Source: Forficula auricularia (taxonomy: Eukaryota; Arthropoda; Insecta; Dermaptera; Forficulidae). Taken from it: a DNA stretch of 64,000 bases. Under the pieces are notes generated by a model. That model saw nothing but the letters and a program-made list of their open reading frames with translations. It ran no database searches and was not told the DNA's origin. Both the position numbers and the translations under genes were made by a program. The stretch spans positions 3,607,445-3,671,444 of the forward strand of contig JALMQS010000089.1 of the NCBI GenBank assembly GCA_024734495.1, read 5' to 3'. Positions 34,803-45,169 of the stretch are shown here, piece by piece. Within the stretch, counting starts at the first letter, position 1. Each line of letters begins with the position of its first letter.

Positions 34803-35011
34803 GGGCCAGTTGTATGTCGGTTGGTAAAGTCTTTGTAAAAGCTGACAAAGGGTAAAACCTTAGAATTCACCTTGTGCCTGACGGGATGGCCAATCAGATA
34901 AAAAAGTGCGTGTCATCTAATTGGTCACCCGGCCGGGCACAAGGTGAATTCTAAGGTTTTACCCTTTGTCAGCTTTTACAAAGACTTTACCAACCGACAT
35001 AAAACTCGCCC
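34803..35011. mobile_element. MITE B, second copy
   Basis: GGGCCAGTTGTATGTCGG palindrome with TTA at 34800-34802 and 35012-35014, confirming a three-base TWA target duplication. Confidence 0.8.
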
Positions 35012-35223
35012 TTAGTTTAAACACGAAACGTCAATGTCCCATTTATTTATTTGGCCTTAATTCCTTGAAACAATCTTAATTAAAAGTATATTTATAATTT
35101 CTATAAATAATTCAGACCCTATGAGTAGGAAAATTTCTGCAGAAACCCTATAGATACCCTTAAAGTTAAAATGTTATAAAAAATGTAATTTTAAACTAAA
35201 TTATATATTAAAATTTATTTTAG

Positions 35224-35345
35224 GCCTTCGAATCATGATCACGGGACAACCCCAGTGCTTATCATTGGATCAGGAAATGTCTTTGAAGTTAATTCGCATT
35301 CAGAAAGTCGAAAAATTGGAGATAATAATACATTAGAGCCTAAAT
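35224..35345 (+). CDS. DCTN6: DCTN6 exon 3
   Basis: Encodes PSNHDHGTTPVLIIGSGNVF to KIGDNNTLEPK plus one base, aligning with the PMIIGTNNVFEV and MGDNNVIESK part of p27. Acceptor TTTTAG, donor GTATAT. Confidence 0.95.
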
Positions 35346-35422
35346 GTATATAAATAATTTAAATTAAATGTTATCGTTACTCGATATATAGACTAATATA
35401 AATATAACTTTCATATTTTTAG

Positions 35423-35565
35423 CTTTTATTGGACGTGAAGTTCAATTGACGAATGGAATTGTGATAGGGGCTGGATGCCGAATAACATGTCCTGAAGTCA
35501 TTCCAGAAAATACAGTCATATTTGGCGAAAATTGCCATCGACGAGTCCAAGGCGATAAACCTCCA
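35423..35565 (+). CDS. DCTN6: DCTN6 exon 4
   Basis: Encodes FIGREVQLTNGIVIGAGCRI to CPEVIPENTVIFGENCHRRV and QGDKPP. This is the conserved EVIPENTVI-G segment. Acceptor ATATTTTTAG, donor GTAAAG. Confidence 0.95.
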
Positions 35566-35647
35566 GTAAAGAAAAATTTATTTAGAATATAATTTCAATT
35601 AATATTTATACTGATCATTAAATTATTTATTAATATATTCAAAATAT

Positions 35648-36151
35648 ATCTGACCAAAAACATAAATGTGAAAAAGGGGCCAAGTTCGGTACCAACGGCT
35701 TCGCAGACAAAAGAGTTGAGATCTAAACGGGTATCAAGTTCCATAGCAGTTGCTTAAATCATAGCTATAGGGATGAACAACGATCTTCAATTGATTTAAA
35801 AGAAAATTTGTTACGTTCTTTGATATTAAATCTATAACTCTGCAAGTTATAATAGTCAATAAATTACGTTTAACGTGATGATATTTAATACAAGCTTAAA
35901 ATTTATCTAGCTTTTATTTTATACTACAAACAATTTAGTTGGATCTAAAACTTGCCAAGTTATAAATTTAATATCAAAGAACGTAACAATTTTTCTTTTA
36001 AATCAATTGAAGAACGTTGTTCATCCCTATAGCTATGATTTAAGCAACTGCTATAGAACTTGGTACCCGTTTAGATCTCAACTCTTTTGTCGGCGAAGCC
36101 GTTGGTACCGAACTTGGCCCCTTTTTCACATTTATGTTTTTGGTCAGATAT
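35648..36151. mobile_element. 500-bp foldback MITE
   Basis: ATATCTGACCAAAAACATAA and its complement form the ends; arms of about 200 bp pair (TCGGTACCAACGGCTTCG and complement). A single copy in the window; no frame of note. Confidence 0.75.
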
Positions 36152-36239
36152 CATTAATTTTTGAAAAGTTTTATCCTTTAATTTATCTAAATAATTACAT
36201 TTAAACATTTATATTAATAATAATTAAATATTTCTCATA

Positions 36240-36840
36240 AAATATCTGTTAAAAACCCGGTCGGTTTTTCATAAATTTCACCCCTTCATTTCTGACCCCG
36301 AAGAAGGGAAAGTTTCGGTTTTTCAATTTCCTCCTTTATTAATGTTCCAAGCTTTACCAGTATGCCAAATTTCAGAATTCTAGCTTGATTGTATTTTCAC
36401 TATATGTTAATTAAGCCTATAATCAATTTCACCCCTTCATTTTAGGTCCTGAAAAAGGAAAGTTTCGCTTTTTCCCTTTAATTGTAGCCCAAACTCTACC
36501 AGCATGCCAAATTTCAGCATTCTAGGATCAGCGGAAGTACTTTAGGTTTTTGATATGTCAGTCAGTCAGTCAGTGAGTGAGTTAGTGTTAAAAATGGCAC
36601 TTTTCAGAGCTTAATAACTCAAGAACTATATTATTAGATTTATTCATGAAATTTGGGATTCTAGGTATTCTAGTGGTTCTTATTAGGCATGCAAAATTTC
36701 AAGTATCTAAATCTAATAGTTTTTTAGTTATGGGGGGGATCGAAAGTAGCTTGAAATGGTTCGTGTAAATATACACATGGCCGGTGCCTCGTCCGTTTTT
36801 CCGAACTTGGCTGTGTCTAGATCTTTATAGAGATATCTTA
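36240..36840. repeat. Two-unit tandem repeat in a dispersed element
   Basis: ATTTCACCCCTTCATTT at about 36277 and 36426 starts two units of about 149 bp. Text near 36560 (CAGTCAGTCAGTGAGTGAG) and the following lines is of the non-autonomous Helitron style, but I cannot place the ends. Confidence 0.45.
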
Positions 36841-36982
36841 CTCCACTTATTTTCTTCCAAACAAAAAATTCGGTCTTTCATAAATAATCAATCGATTAAA
36901 TTTTAATATGATTTCTGAGAAAATAAATACATATTATTTGTGAATTTCTAGTTTGTAACTTATTTAGCTCCGACAGAAGAAT

Positions 36983-37774
36983 CATCATCATTGAGTATAC
37001 AGTCCTAAGACTGGTTTGATGCAACAATCCGTCTCCACTCGACTCTGTCCCCCGCCAGCTGTTTAACCTCTCTAAATGTCTGGCATCCCATATCCCCAAT
37101 TATTTGGTTGAAATATTCTAATCTGGTTCTTCCCCTTCCCCTTTTCTTTCCCACCTCCCCTCCAAGATATCCCTAAGCAGTCCCCCATGTCTCAGTGTGT
37201 GCCCCATCATCTGACCTCTTCTCTTCTTCAGACTCTTCCACAAGGTTCTTCTTTCTCCGATTCTTCCAAGAACTTCTTCATTTGTAATTTTATCCATCCA
37301 TTTGATATTCATCATTCTTCTGTAGCACCACATTTCGAAAGCCTCTAATCTCTTTCTCTCCTCTTTCTCTAATTGTCCAGGTTTCACACCTGTACATGGC
37401 TATGCTCCATACATATGTCTTCAATAGCAACTTCCTGTTTGCTAAGCTGATTGAGGAGGAGCATAGTAGTTTTTGTTTTGTATTAAACCCCATTTTTGCT
37501 TGGGCAATTCTTGATTTAATTTCGTTTTTGCTCCTCCCATCCCATGTTATTTTACTTCCTAGGTAGCGGAATTCCTTAACTCCTTCTAGGTTTTCTTGGT
37601 TAATTTTGATGCATTCCTGTCTCGTTTGTTCTTTTTTTGTACATACTAGGACCTTGGTTTTATTCTTGTTTATTTTCATTTTGATTTCTTCTATTAGGAC
37701 TTGGTTAATTCCATTCAAGGCGTCCTCTAATTCTTTTTTATTGCTTCCTAGAAGGGCAATGAAGGGCAATAGAG
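36983..37774 (-). mobile_element. LINE 3' fragment (endonuclease/RT type), 5'-truncated
   Basis: Minus-strand frames with a few shifts read LLGSNKKELEDALNGINQ, CIKINQENLEGVKEFRYLGS, RKLLLKTYVWSIAMYRCETW, then RRMMNIKWMDKITNEEVLGR and GQMMGHTLRHGGLLRDILEG. This is the C-terminal third of a LINE RT ORF. The tail is TGATGATGA and the flanks CGACAGAAGAAT (36971-36982, 37775-37786) are a 12-bp target duplication. Confidence 0.9.
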
Positions 37775-38101
37775 CGACAGAAGAATAGCGACACTAATAG
37801 AGTTCTATTGGAACCCTATTAATGATTAATTACAATTATCTGGACATCTTGATGAAATTAAATTTTATCGTCTTAAAGAAAAAGAAAATTAAATTCTTAT
37901 TGGTAAAAATCAGCTAGAGGTGCTCTTTAACGGGAAACAAAAATATTTTTCCCCTTAAGAATATGTTTGTTTATTATTTGAAACCTCGTTAATAATTGCC
38001 CTAAGCGGCTGCCAATATTAACAGATTAATTTACATTAAATTAGAAATTTTATTTTACTCGAATTATGTCATCGACCCCTATCGTGATTTTCGCCACTTA
38101 A

Positions 38102-38807
38102 GGTAGTTGTTTCGCGACAATACTAGCAAAAAGTTAATGCTAAAGTATATAGAACAGACAATAAGGATTCATAATTCATAAGCCCAAAACTTTTTGCTGT
38201 TTATGTACCGATTCTAGCCAATCCCGTGCTTGTTTGAGAAATCTGGCACCATTGTAAGAGATTCAATATTTTTATATTAAAATGACAGATAAAATACATT
38301 TTAAATTTCTATAAAAATCGTTTTATTTTTTAACAAATGTAATCAACGCCTATGTTACACCTTATGAAAATTATAATTTTGAAAAAATCTAGCTCACGCG
38401 AGCTTTATACATCTTTCGCTGGTTAAATAAATGCGCTGTTGCCAAATTGTTTTTAGTGTAAATTTTTTTATACATTTTTCATTATTATCTCAGAAATTGT
38501 GTTGTAACTCTGAATCAAAATTGTCTTAAAATATGTATTGGTTATTGCTTAATGTTGGTTTAGTTTTTTATAACAATGGTAAGAAGGGTTTCTTAATTAT
38601 AATTAAATATGTATGTAAATTTTCCGATATCCCGTATAGTGCAATGTATAAGAGTCTGAAAAACTCGATTTTTGAAATTTAATATCTCCGGAACTATATT
38701 TTTCATAAATTTCGTTTTGCCACCAATCGATGCAGAAGTATTTAAATAATAATCTGTCTAAATTTCAAAAAAAATCCTAAGAAAACCCATTTAGCGGAAC
38801 AACTATC
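38102..38807. mobile_element. TTAA-flanked MITE D, full length
   Basis: GGTAGTTGTTTCGCGACAAT to GCGGAACAACTATC with TTAA at 38098-38101 and 38808-38811. It lies in the last DCTN6 intron. Confidence 0.8.
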
Positions 38808-38875
38808 TTAATAATAATTTTCTTTTTTTTGGAATATCTATAGATAAATAAAACTAATATTTAATTTTTTTCCAG

Positions 38876-38953
38876 CCTCATACTCTTCAGCAAGATTTCT
38901 TGATGCGTGTTTTGCCAAACTATCATCATTTAAAAAAATCTTCTAAAAAATAA
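38876..38953 (+). CDS. DCTN6: DCTN6 exon 5 with stop
   Basis: Encodes [20 protein letters not shown] then KSSKK and TAA, matching the [17 protein letters not shown] tail of p27. The acceptor is TTTTTTTCCAG. The gene ends about 460 bp from the converging end of ACTL6A. Confidence 0.96.
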   Translation, partial: PHTLQQDFLMRVLPNYHHLKKSSKK

Positions 38954-39413
38954 CAAAAGGGGAACAACATAACAAAATCATGCTTTAAAAAGAATGTATT
39001 TATTTATTTATTAATGTTTATAATTAATAATTTGAATTGTAAAAAAAAACATTTCTCCATATTTTGTATATTATAATTTCTTTTTAAAATAATAATTATA
39101 ATTAATTATTTCATTTCATAATTAGTTATTAAAAGTAAGAGATGAATTAAAAATTTTTTTTTTAAATCATTTCTATTAAGTTTTACACAGAAATTACATT
39201 GAGAAATAAGATGAGTATTCGACTTAATGCACTCGCACTGCATTATGCTTATTGAGCATGCGCATTTGATATTTTTTTTTCAATTAAATAATTGGCTTAG
39301 AGAACTAGATTGCCAGGTTTGATATTTCTGCTGAGAAATTTCAAAGTATGAACCCGAGTACATTAAGTCGAATATGATAAGAATTAGTGTGTTAGAATTA
39401 TTACATCGAGATC
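38954..39413. other. Converging 3' UTRs of DCTN6 and ACTL6A
   Basis: A/T-rich sequence between the two stop codons; both 3' UTRs should lie here. No clear AATAAA on either strand stands out. Confidence 0.45.
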
Positions 39414-39827
39414 TTAGGGACATTTTCTTTCCACTTGTCCTTTTCCACCCTCGTCGTATTCTTGACTTGAAATCCACATTTGCTGGAAAGTTCCAATCGA
39501 GGCCAAAATTGAACCGCCAATCCATGAGCCGAACCTTCGTTCTGCGCATCCATTTGCACTGATTAACTTGAGCCGCATCGAAGCCGGGATTCGCATTGAT
39601 AAATCACGATTCAATCGCTCGGGGAAGCCCTGGAGAAAAGAATTGCCACCAGTTACGACTACACTGCCGTAAAGTGCTGGCCGTACATCGACATCACACA
39701 TCCCAACAGATGTGGTTACGATATGGCCAACACCAAGCATCGTATTGCCGACCATTCCTCCTCGCATCGGCACCACCGAGGGATCGAAAAGAGCTTCAGG
39801 AATACGGAATCTTTCGCTTGTGAAATC
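39414..39827 (-). CDS. ACTL6A: ACTL6A/Bap55 exon 3 with stop
   Basis: Minus strand, 137 residues from [17 protein letters not shown] through [37 protein letters not shown] to [20 protein letters not shown] and VERKCP. These are the C-terminal actin-fold subdomains of ACTL6A/BAF53; the ending VERKCP is diagnostic. Acceptor TTTTTATTCTAG. Confidence 0.97.
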   Translation of the reverse strand, partial: DFTSERFRIPEALFDPSVVPMRGGMVGNTMLGVGHIVTTSVGMCDVDVRPALYGSVVVTGGNSFLQGFPERLNRDLSMRIPASMRLKLISANGCAERRFGSWIGGSILASIGTFQQMWISSQEYDEGGKGQVERKCP

Positions 39828-39896
39828 CTAGAATAAAAAAATTATATAATTATTTTTAAAATCAAATCAAATTTAAAAATTATATATATAAAGTAA

Positions 39897-40785
39897 GAAA
39901 TCAATGAGGGGTATCCTGTGCTTGATCCAAATAAACAAAGACCTATTATAAATCTTATTTTATCTCATCTTATCTATCTATCTACTCTTATTAAACGAGC
40001 AAAAATTGTTTATATATTTGTATCTTAGTTCTATTTTGAAAACGGCTCTACCGATTTTGATGAAATTCACGGGTTAGGGGGTTTTTGGGGTGACAATTCG
40101 ATCTGTCACGGTCTCATCTTCGACAAAATTGTTTTTGATGGGTTTTTTCGTAAACAAATTAATTATTCTCAGGTAGACAAATCCCATTCTTAGGGTTTTA
40201 AAAAAAAAGGTTACTCTTTTACTTTTGTACCCAGGCAGACAATGGGTTGGCTTAATTCATTGTTCTCAAAGGCCTTGAAGAACTATTGTGATTAAACGTT
40301 AGAATTATTAACAAACGTTTTATAATTGTTTTTGTAAAGAACCTTATTTATTTAATAGAATAAAAAATAATCAAGAATTTATTTAAAAATATTTTTTGCA
40401 TAACCAGGTCTCAATTTTCAGAAAAATAACACATTTTGATACGTTTTATTTATTAACAATTGGATGAATAAAAATGAATCATGTGGTTGAATCAAAAGAG
40501 GTGCAGGAGGTGGGGGATCTGGGGGCGAGGTCGAGCGGGGTGGAGGTGGAGGGGGTGGTACAGTGGGCGAATACTATTTATATTTTTTTTTTTTAATTTG
40601 AAAACGACTCTCAAATAAAAATCGACATTTTTATCATATTATCAAAAATAATATTAAAATAAAGCTTTTAACTGAAGGAAAAAGTTACCGAGCATCGCTC
40701 GGTGGCCAGGTACTTATATATGAAATATGAAATAAATGAGGGTGTCCTGTGCTTGATCCAAATAAACAAAGACCTATTAAAATGA
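39897..40785. mobile_element. Helitron inside a duplicated hammerhead-element module
   Basis: The family-1 text TCCTGTGCTTGATCCAAATA occurs both before (39897-39953) and after (40729-40781) the Helitron-like element 39981-40713, which starts TCTACTCTTATTAAACGAGC and ends with hairpin CCGAGCATCGCTCGG then TGGCCAGGTAC. No coding frame. Confidence 0.65.
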
Positions 40786-41547
40786 ATATACTCCCTTAAT
40801 CAAAAAGTTTCAGGAATTTATTCAGAAAATCAAAAATATAAATTTATTCATCAAAATCGATATTGTCCTATTCAAAGTACTCCACATCGACTGCAGCGCA
40901 CTTATGCCAGCGCTTGATCCAATTCTCTAAACATTTTTTATACTCGGTTTTCGGTATGGACTATCAGATCCGTTTCCAATTTTAAAAATGAAATCGTCTT
41001 TGCATCAACGAGTTTGTATTAAATTTTGAGTTAAAAACGGTTCCTGAAATCTATTCGTTATTTCCTCCCAACTACTAAAACCCTTATAAGCTTTGAAAAT
41101 CACTTTCAATTTAAGCCAGCGGTGGCCAACCTACGGCCCGCGAAGAGGCTTAATCCGGCCCCCGAACGAGTTGACACTAAATATGTATTTTTTGTAAAAT
41201 ATCTAAAAAAATTATAAATCATATTATCGTTTTCCAAAAGAAAAAATTACCAAGATGATGCAATTACTCAGCAAAGATAGATTTACAGATTTTCACCTGA
41301 TTAAAAATGAAATACGCTTGTTTGAAAATCCTTTTTCCTTTTTCTGTGGACGTTTCTACTGCGCCAGATGATTTACAACTAGAATTAATAAAATTACAAT
41401 GCCAAACGCCATTACAAGATCTTTTTCGAGAGAAATCTTTACTAGATTTTTATGCAGCGTTAGACTCTTATCCTAATTTGAGGAAATTTGAAATGAAAAT
41501 GACGACGGCGTTTGCAAGTACATATATTTGTGAACAAACATTTTCTA

Positions 41548-41918
41548 GCAAGAGAAACAAAGAGTTTGCCTCTGCTTGATGCAAATAAACATACACACAT
41601 ATATATATCGAGATGATATATCTGTATATATATTATTTATTTGTTTGAGACTATAGTTTCGAAGACTTGTTTTCAAGTTTTCAATATCCATATGATATTG
41701 ACTCCATGAAAAACATTTATAATTGAAGAAAGACTGTTGATGAAGACCAAGTCTTCGAAACTATAGTCTCAAACAAATAAATAATATATATACAGATATA
41801 TCATCTCGATATATATATGTGTGTATGTTTATTTGCATCAAGCAGAGGACAACCTCTTTGTTTCTCTTTGTGAATCAACAACTCTGCTACTCTCGGCAAA
41901 ACAAAAACTTTTCAATTA
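41548..41918. mobile_element. Hammerhead foldback (family 1) with 12-bp target duplication
   Basis: 371 bp bounded by AAACATTTTCTA (41536-41547 and 41919-41930), exactly splitting the hAT transposase frame. Right end: complement of TTTGCCGAGAGTAGCAGAGT; both arms carry GAAACTATAGTCTCAAAC. Left and right arms share about 150 bp of inverted sequence; the right end has about 45 bp more. Confidence 0.88.
41725..41790 (+). ncRNA. Hammerhead motif, expanded core
   Basis: CTGTTGATGA replaces CTGATGA; helix II GAAGAC-CAA-GTCTTC is perfect, GAAAC, stem III ACTATAGT and C17 at 41768. A minus-strand partner near 41645-41690 keeps GAAACTATAGT and part of helix II only. Confidence 0.45.
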
Positions 41919-42486
41919 AAACATTTTCTACTTTAAAAAGAGCTAAACCAGCGTCTCGCGCTCGGCTTTCAGATGATCACCTTCATTCCATATTAAGGAG
42001 AAACGTTACCCAACTTGAACCAAATATTCAAAAATTAGTTTCTGAAAAGCAACATCAGACTTCACATTAATAAATCGTGACTACAGATTTTGTCTTTTTT
42101 TAATCTTAACCCAAATTTATGATTTCGTTTAATTCAGGTATCAGCAATCTTTTAAATGTATTCAAATTACAAGTTGATTAAAAAACAACTAGATATCTTA
42201 ATAATATCCTAATAAAAAGGATTGTATATTTTAGCCGCACCATTAATTTAAAAACGTAATATTTTCATTAAATTTACAAATATTTTGAAAAAAATGAATC
42301 AGCACAAAAACTATATTCATTAATTCATTGAAAATGTTGCGTTTTTTTAATTAAAGGTGCCGCTAAGATATACAATTATAAAGAATCCGACCCGCAGACA
42401 AAAAAGGGTTGGGCACCAGTGATTTAGGCCATTCCCTTCTCTCCAATAAGATAAACCACCCTAATTCATTAATCATTGAAGTGACA

Positions 42487-42848
42487 CTGTCCGCCTCCGT
42501 GGTGTAATGGTCAGAATAACTGACTGGCAACTCGGAGGTCTCGGGTTCGATTCCCGGCTATACCCAGACATTTTTTCTGTAAGTATAGGGTCTGGTAATA
42601 AAATTTAAGTGGGAGATAAATTTAACCGAATTTATCGCGCGGAGAATTTACCACTGCTCGAAGCCCCTAAAACCTTAGTAAATTGGATATTGAAGTGTAT
42701 CTAAGTTTCTGAGATTGGCTCGTGATCCCGGCTTCTTTTCCTTCTACTCTGTTCTTTTCACGATGGAGGGGCCAGCCCATACAGGCCTTTAGGGGATCCA
42801 CCTTCTGGTGTATCTCCTTCTCACATCAATATCATTAAAAAAAAAACA
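42487..42848 (+). mobile_element. SINE-3, tRNA-derived, LINE-like 3' tail
   Basis: Head with A box TGGTGTAATGGTCAGA and B box GGGTTCGATTCCC; body GGGAGATAAATTTAACC to TGATCCCGGCTTC; tail ACGATGGAGGGGCC, GGCCTTTAGGGGAT, GGTGTATCTCCTTCTC and an A-run. The tail is nearly the same as the LINE-A 3' end at 59685-59768 and 63312-63390. Confidence 0.85.
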
Positions 42849-42942
42849 CTACTAAACCTATCAAATTTACCTAAAACAAATCTAGAGAAAAATGATTGAA
42901 TAGTGATAGATGAACAAAAGATTGTTTATTTGATAGATATAC

Positions 42943-43194
42943 CTGATGATATCCATTAGGAAATTCATAATGGACAGTCGGAATGGAGGATACAGTTTTC
43001 TCATCGTATGGAGTTTCAGACACCTGCAAGACACTCGCTTGGAAATCCTGTACAACTCTTTTACACATGTAATTATGCCATGATGTGGTCACTTCAGGGA
43101 CGTTTCGTTTTCGCTGCCATTTCGCCTTTTCACGTTCCTTAACTACTTCTTTTCCGCCCAGTAAATAGGGCGGAATGATTTCTATATCATTTTC
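42943..43194 (-). CDS. ACTL6A: ACTL6A/Bap55 exon 2
   Basis: Minus strand, 84 residues: [20 protein letters not shown] to [33 protein letters not shown] and [13 protein letters not shown], matching the ACTL6A-specific SWHNYMC and VHYEFPNGY motifs. Acceptor TTGTTTTATAG, donor GTATAT, both phase 0. Confidence 0.97.
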
Positions 43195-43359
43195 CTATAA
43201 AACAAATAAAAGTGAATTAGTGAAATGACAAAAAGAAAAGAACCGATAAATGTAAATATAATAGATTCAATGTATTTATATTTTATTTTGATGGCTTATT
43301 TCCATAATCTTCATTACAAACCTACAATACTGAAAATTGTTAAATAAATTTATCATTTT

Positions 43360-44115
43360 CTCATTAATATATCAAAGAATAATTAACATATTAACGAGAA
43401 TTGTTTTTGATCGTGCTTTTTAAACAAGATATATATCGCGAGACTACTGCTGGTTGATGCTATTGGAGTCTGCTGAGTCTGGACCAAGAGAGAATGAAAA
43501 AGATATGATCCATTTAGCTATAATCCATCATTAGTCCGCATGACGCTTTTTATATCAAACACTGATATGGATCACCAAATAGATTTGTAATTTGAGATGT
43601 TATATATTCAATCTCCCAGTCCAGCGCGCTAGATCTATTAACACGTGTGTTAGGTGTTTTCTATTAATTAATCATAAGTTTCCTGTAAATTTGATTCGAT
43701 CGCAAATCGAATGCAAGTGATTTTTGTCAAATATTAAGTGAAAATAATATCCGTATTTATATATTTCTAACTTGAAATAATGAAGTTAAATACATTTATA
43801 ATTTTCTCATTAATAAATCAAAGAATAATTAACATATTAACGAGAATTGTTTTTGATCGCGCTTTTTAAACAAGATATATATCGCGAGACTACTGCTGGT
43901 TGAGGCTATTGGAGTCTGCTGAGTCTTAAGTCGCAATCAAAAACAATTTTCGTTAATATGTTAATTATTTTTTGATATATTAATGAGAAAATTATAAATT
44001 TCATTATTTCAAGTTAGAAATATATAAGTTCAGATATTATTTTCACTTAATATTTAACAAAAATCACCTGCTTTCGATTCGCGATCGAATCAAATATGTA
44101 CAGGAAACTTATGAT
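43360..44115. mobile_element. Family-C foldback fragments, two tandem partial copies
   Basis: TTTTCTCATTAATATATCAA begins at about 43355 and again at about 43800; each is followed by the GAGACTACTGCTGGTTGA arm. Inverted arms follow at 43930-44010. ACTL6A intron 1. Confidence 0.65.
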
Positions 44116-44474
44116 TGAAGATTGTTAGATGTATTAAGCATTTATACCGAGGGGTGAACCGCGACCTAAAATCGTGTACACCTACTTCCACTTCCACTTT
44201 AATTTTCAAGTAGAAGACAATAGATTATCTAAAGAATTCCAAAGACGATGTACACCTACTTCCAATCGCGGTTCAGCCCTCAATTTATACATATCGTCGC
44301 CTTAGAGTGTAAACCTGCTAGCTCACAACAAGGATATTTTACAGGGCAGACAAAAAACAAACAAAATTTAATATTCACATTTAGGGAACGCGGTGTTGGT
44401 TTATAGTGAAACATTGTTAAAATTAAATTAGTTGAGTTGGTGGTGTTCACAAGGAGAATTAAAATACAAAGATT

Positions 44475-44525
44475 TTTAGTTTACTCTATATATTTCGAGC
44501 TTTAACTCATCGTCAGGAGAACATG
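44475..44525 (-). ncRNA. Hammerhead ribozyme motif, intact (AUAUAU)
   Basis: Minus strand: CTGACGA at 44516-44510, helix II GAGUU.../...GCUC, GAA at 44496-44494, ATATAT at 44493-44488, A17 at 44487, then GAG (44486-44484) pairing with CTC before the core. It is sense to ACTL6A, in intron 1. Confidence 0.6.
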
Positions 44526-44535
44526 AACAGGAGTC

Positions 44536-44586
44536 AATGTTCTCCTGACGATGAGTTAAGAGCTCGAAATATATAGAGTAAACTAA
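44536..44586 (+). ncRNA. Hammerhead ribozyme motif, intact (AUAUAU)
   Basis: CTGACGA at 44545-44551, helix II GAGTT-AAG-AGCTC, GAA at 44566-44568, ATATAT at 44569-44574, A17 at 44575. Stem I CTC (44542-44544) pairs with GAG (44576-44578). It is the mirror of the motif at 44475-44525. Confidence 0.6.
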
Positions 44587-45169
44587 AAAAATCTTTGTAT
44601 TTTAATTTTTCTCCTTGTGAAACACCACCAACTCCAACCTAATTTAAAATTTAATATTGTTGTTTCGGAAAGAAACTATTTTTCGGATTGTTTTTCTACA
44701 ACTTAAGATCGTAATTTTAAGTAGTTGTTTTACTTGGACGCTTCTGCATATCTTTTTCTTTCGAACGGTATTAATATGTCATATGCGATTAAAAATGGAT
44801 TTAGCAGGTTTACACTCTAAGGCGACGATAATATATATATTTTCATTTATAAAAAAATGTGTTTAAGAGATTGCACTGGTGATTGTTTACCCTTAAGATA
44901 AAGAAATAAGCCATTGAAACTGTCAATAATAAATAATATCTTGACACTTATCAAAAAGTCTTTCATCTCATATATCAGACGCCCCTGATGACCCTCTCTG
45001 CGGACCCCCATGGTATTTAATATTAAGGTTTTTTGGCCTTTTGAAATTTGTTTTAAAAATGTTTAAATCTTAGAATCTTGAAAAAAAAAAATTATTCAGA
45101 GTGAGGTGAGCTTTTCGATTAACATCATTTTTTTTAATTTAAAAAAACTCACATCCTTAAACAACTAAA

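Larger units (their letters stand above)
41117..42421 (+). mobile_element. hAT element with transposase remnant, interrupted by a hammerhead element
   Basis: Terminal repeats CAGCGGTGGCCAACC and (inverted) CACTGGTGCCCAACC; 8-bp flanks ATTTAAGC (41109-41116) and ATTTAGGC (42422-42429). The remnant reads ENPFSFSVDV (frame-shifted) then DDLQLELIKLQCQTPLQDLF, YPNLRKFEMKMTTAFASTYI, CEQTFS, and after the insertion KRAKPASRARLSDDHLHSIL, the dimerisation end of a GTF2IRD2-like hAT transposase. Frameshifts and missing N-terminus make it inactive. Confidence 0.88.
44376..44645. mobile_element. Hammerhead foldback (AUAUAU type) with 13-bp target duplication
   Basis: 270 bp flanked by AAAATTTAATATT (44363-44375, 44646-44658). 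The arms include GGTGTTCACAAGGAGAATTA and complement, and each has a complete ribozyme motif. Empty sites exist at 32140 and 56664. Confidence 0.9.
44292..44829. mobile_element. MITE E, interrupted by a hammerhead foldback
   Basis: Inverted ends ATCGTCGCCTTAGAGTGTAA and complement. Uninterrupted copies are at 32068-32305 and 56592-56845; this one is split at AAAATTTAATATT by the element at 44376-44645. Confidence 0.85.

Noticed and set aside
41307..41579. A host gene of the GTF2IRD2 type
   Set aside because: It lies between hAT terminal repeats with an 8-bp duplication and has frameshifts, so it is a transposon remnant.
42495..42567. A functional tRNA gene
   Set aside because: A and B boxes are present but it continues into a SINE body and LINE-like tail, and a truncated copy exists elsewhere.
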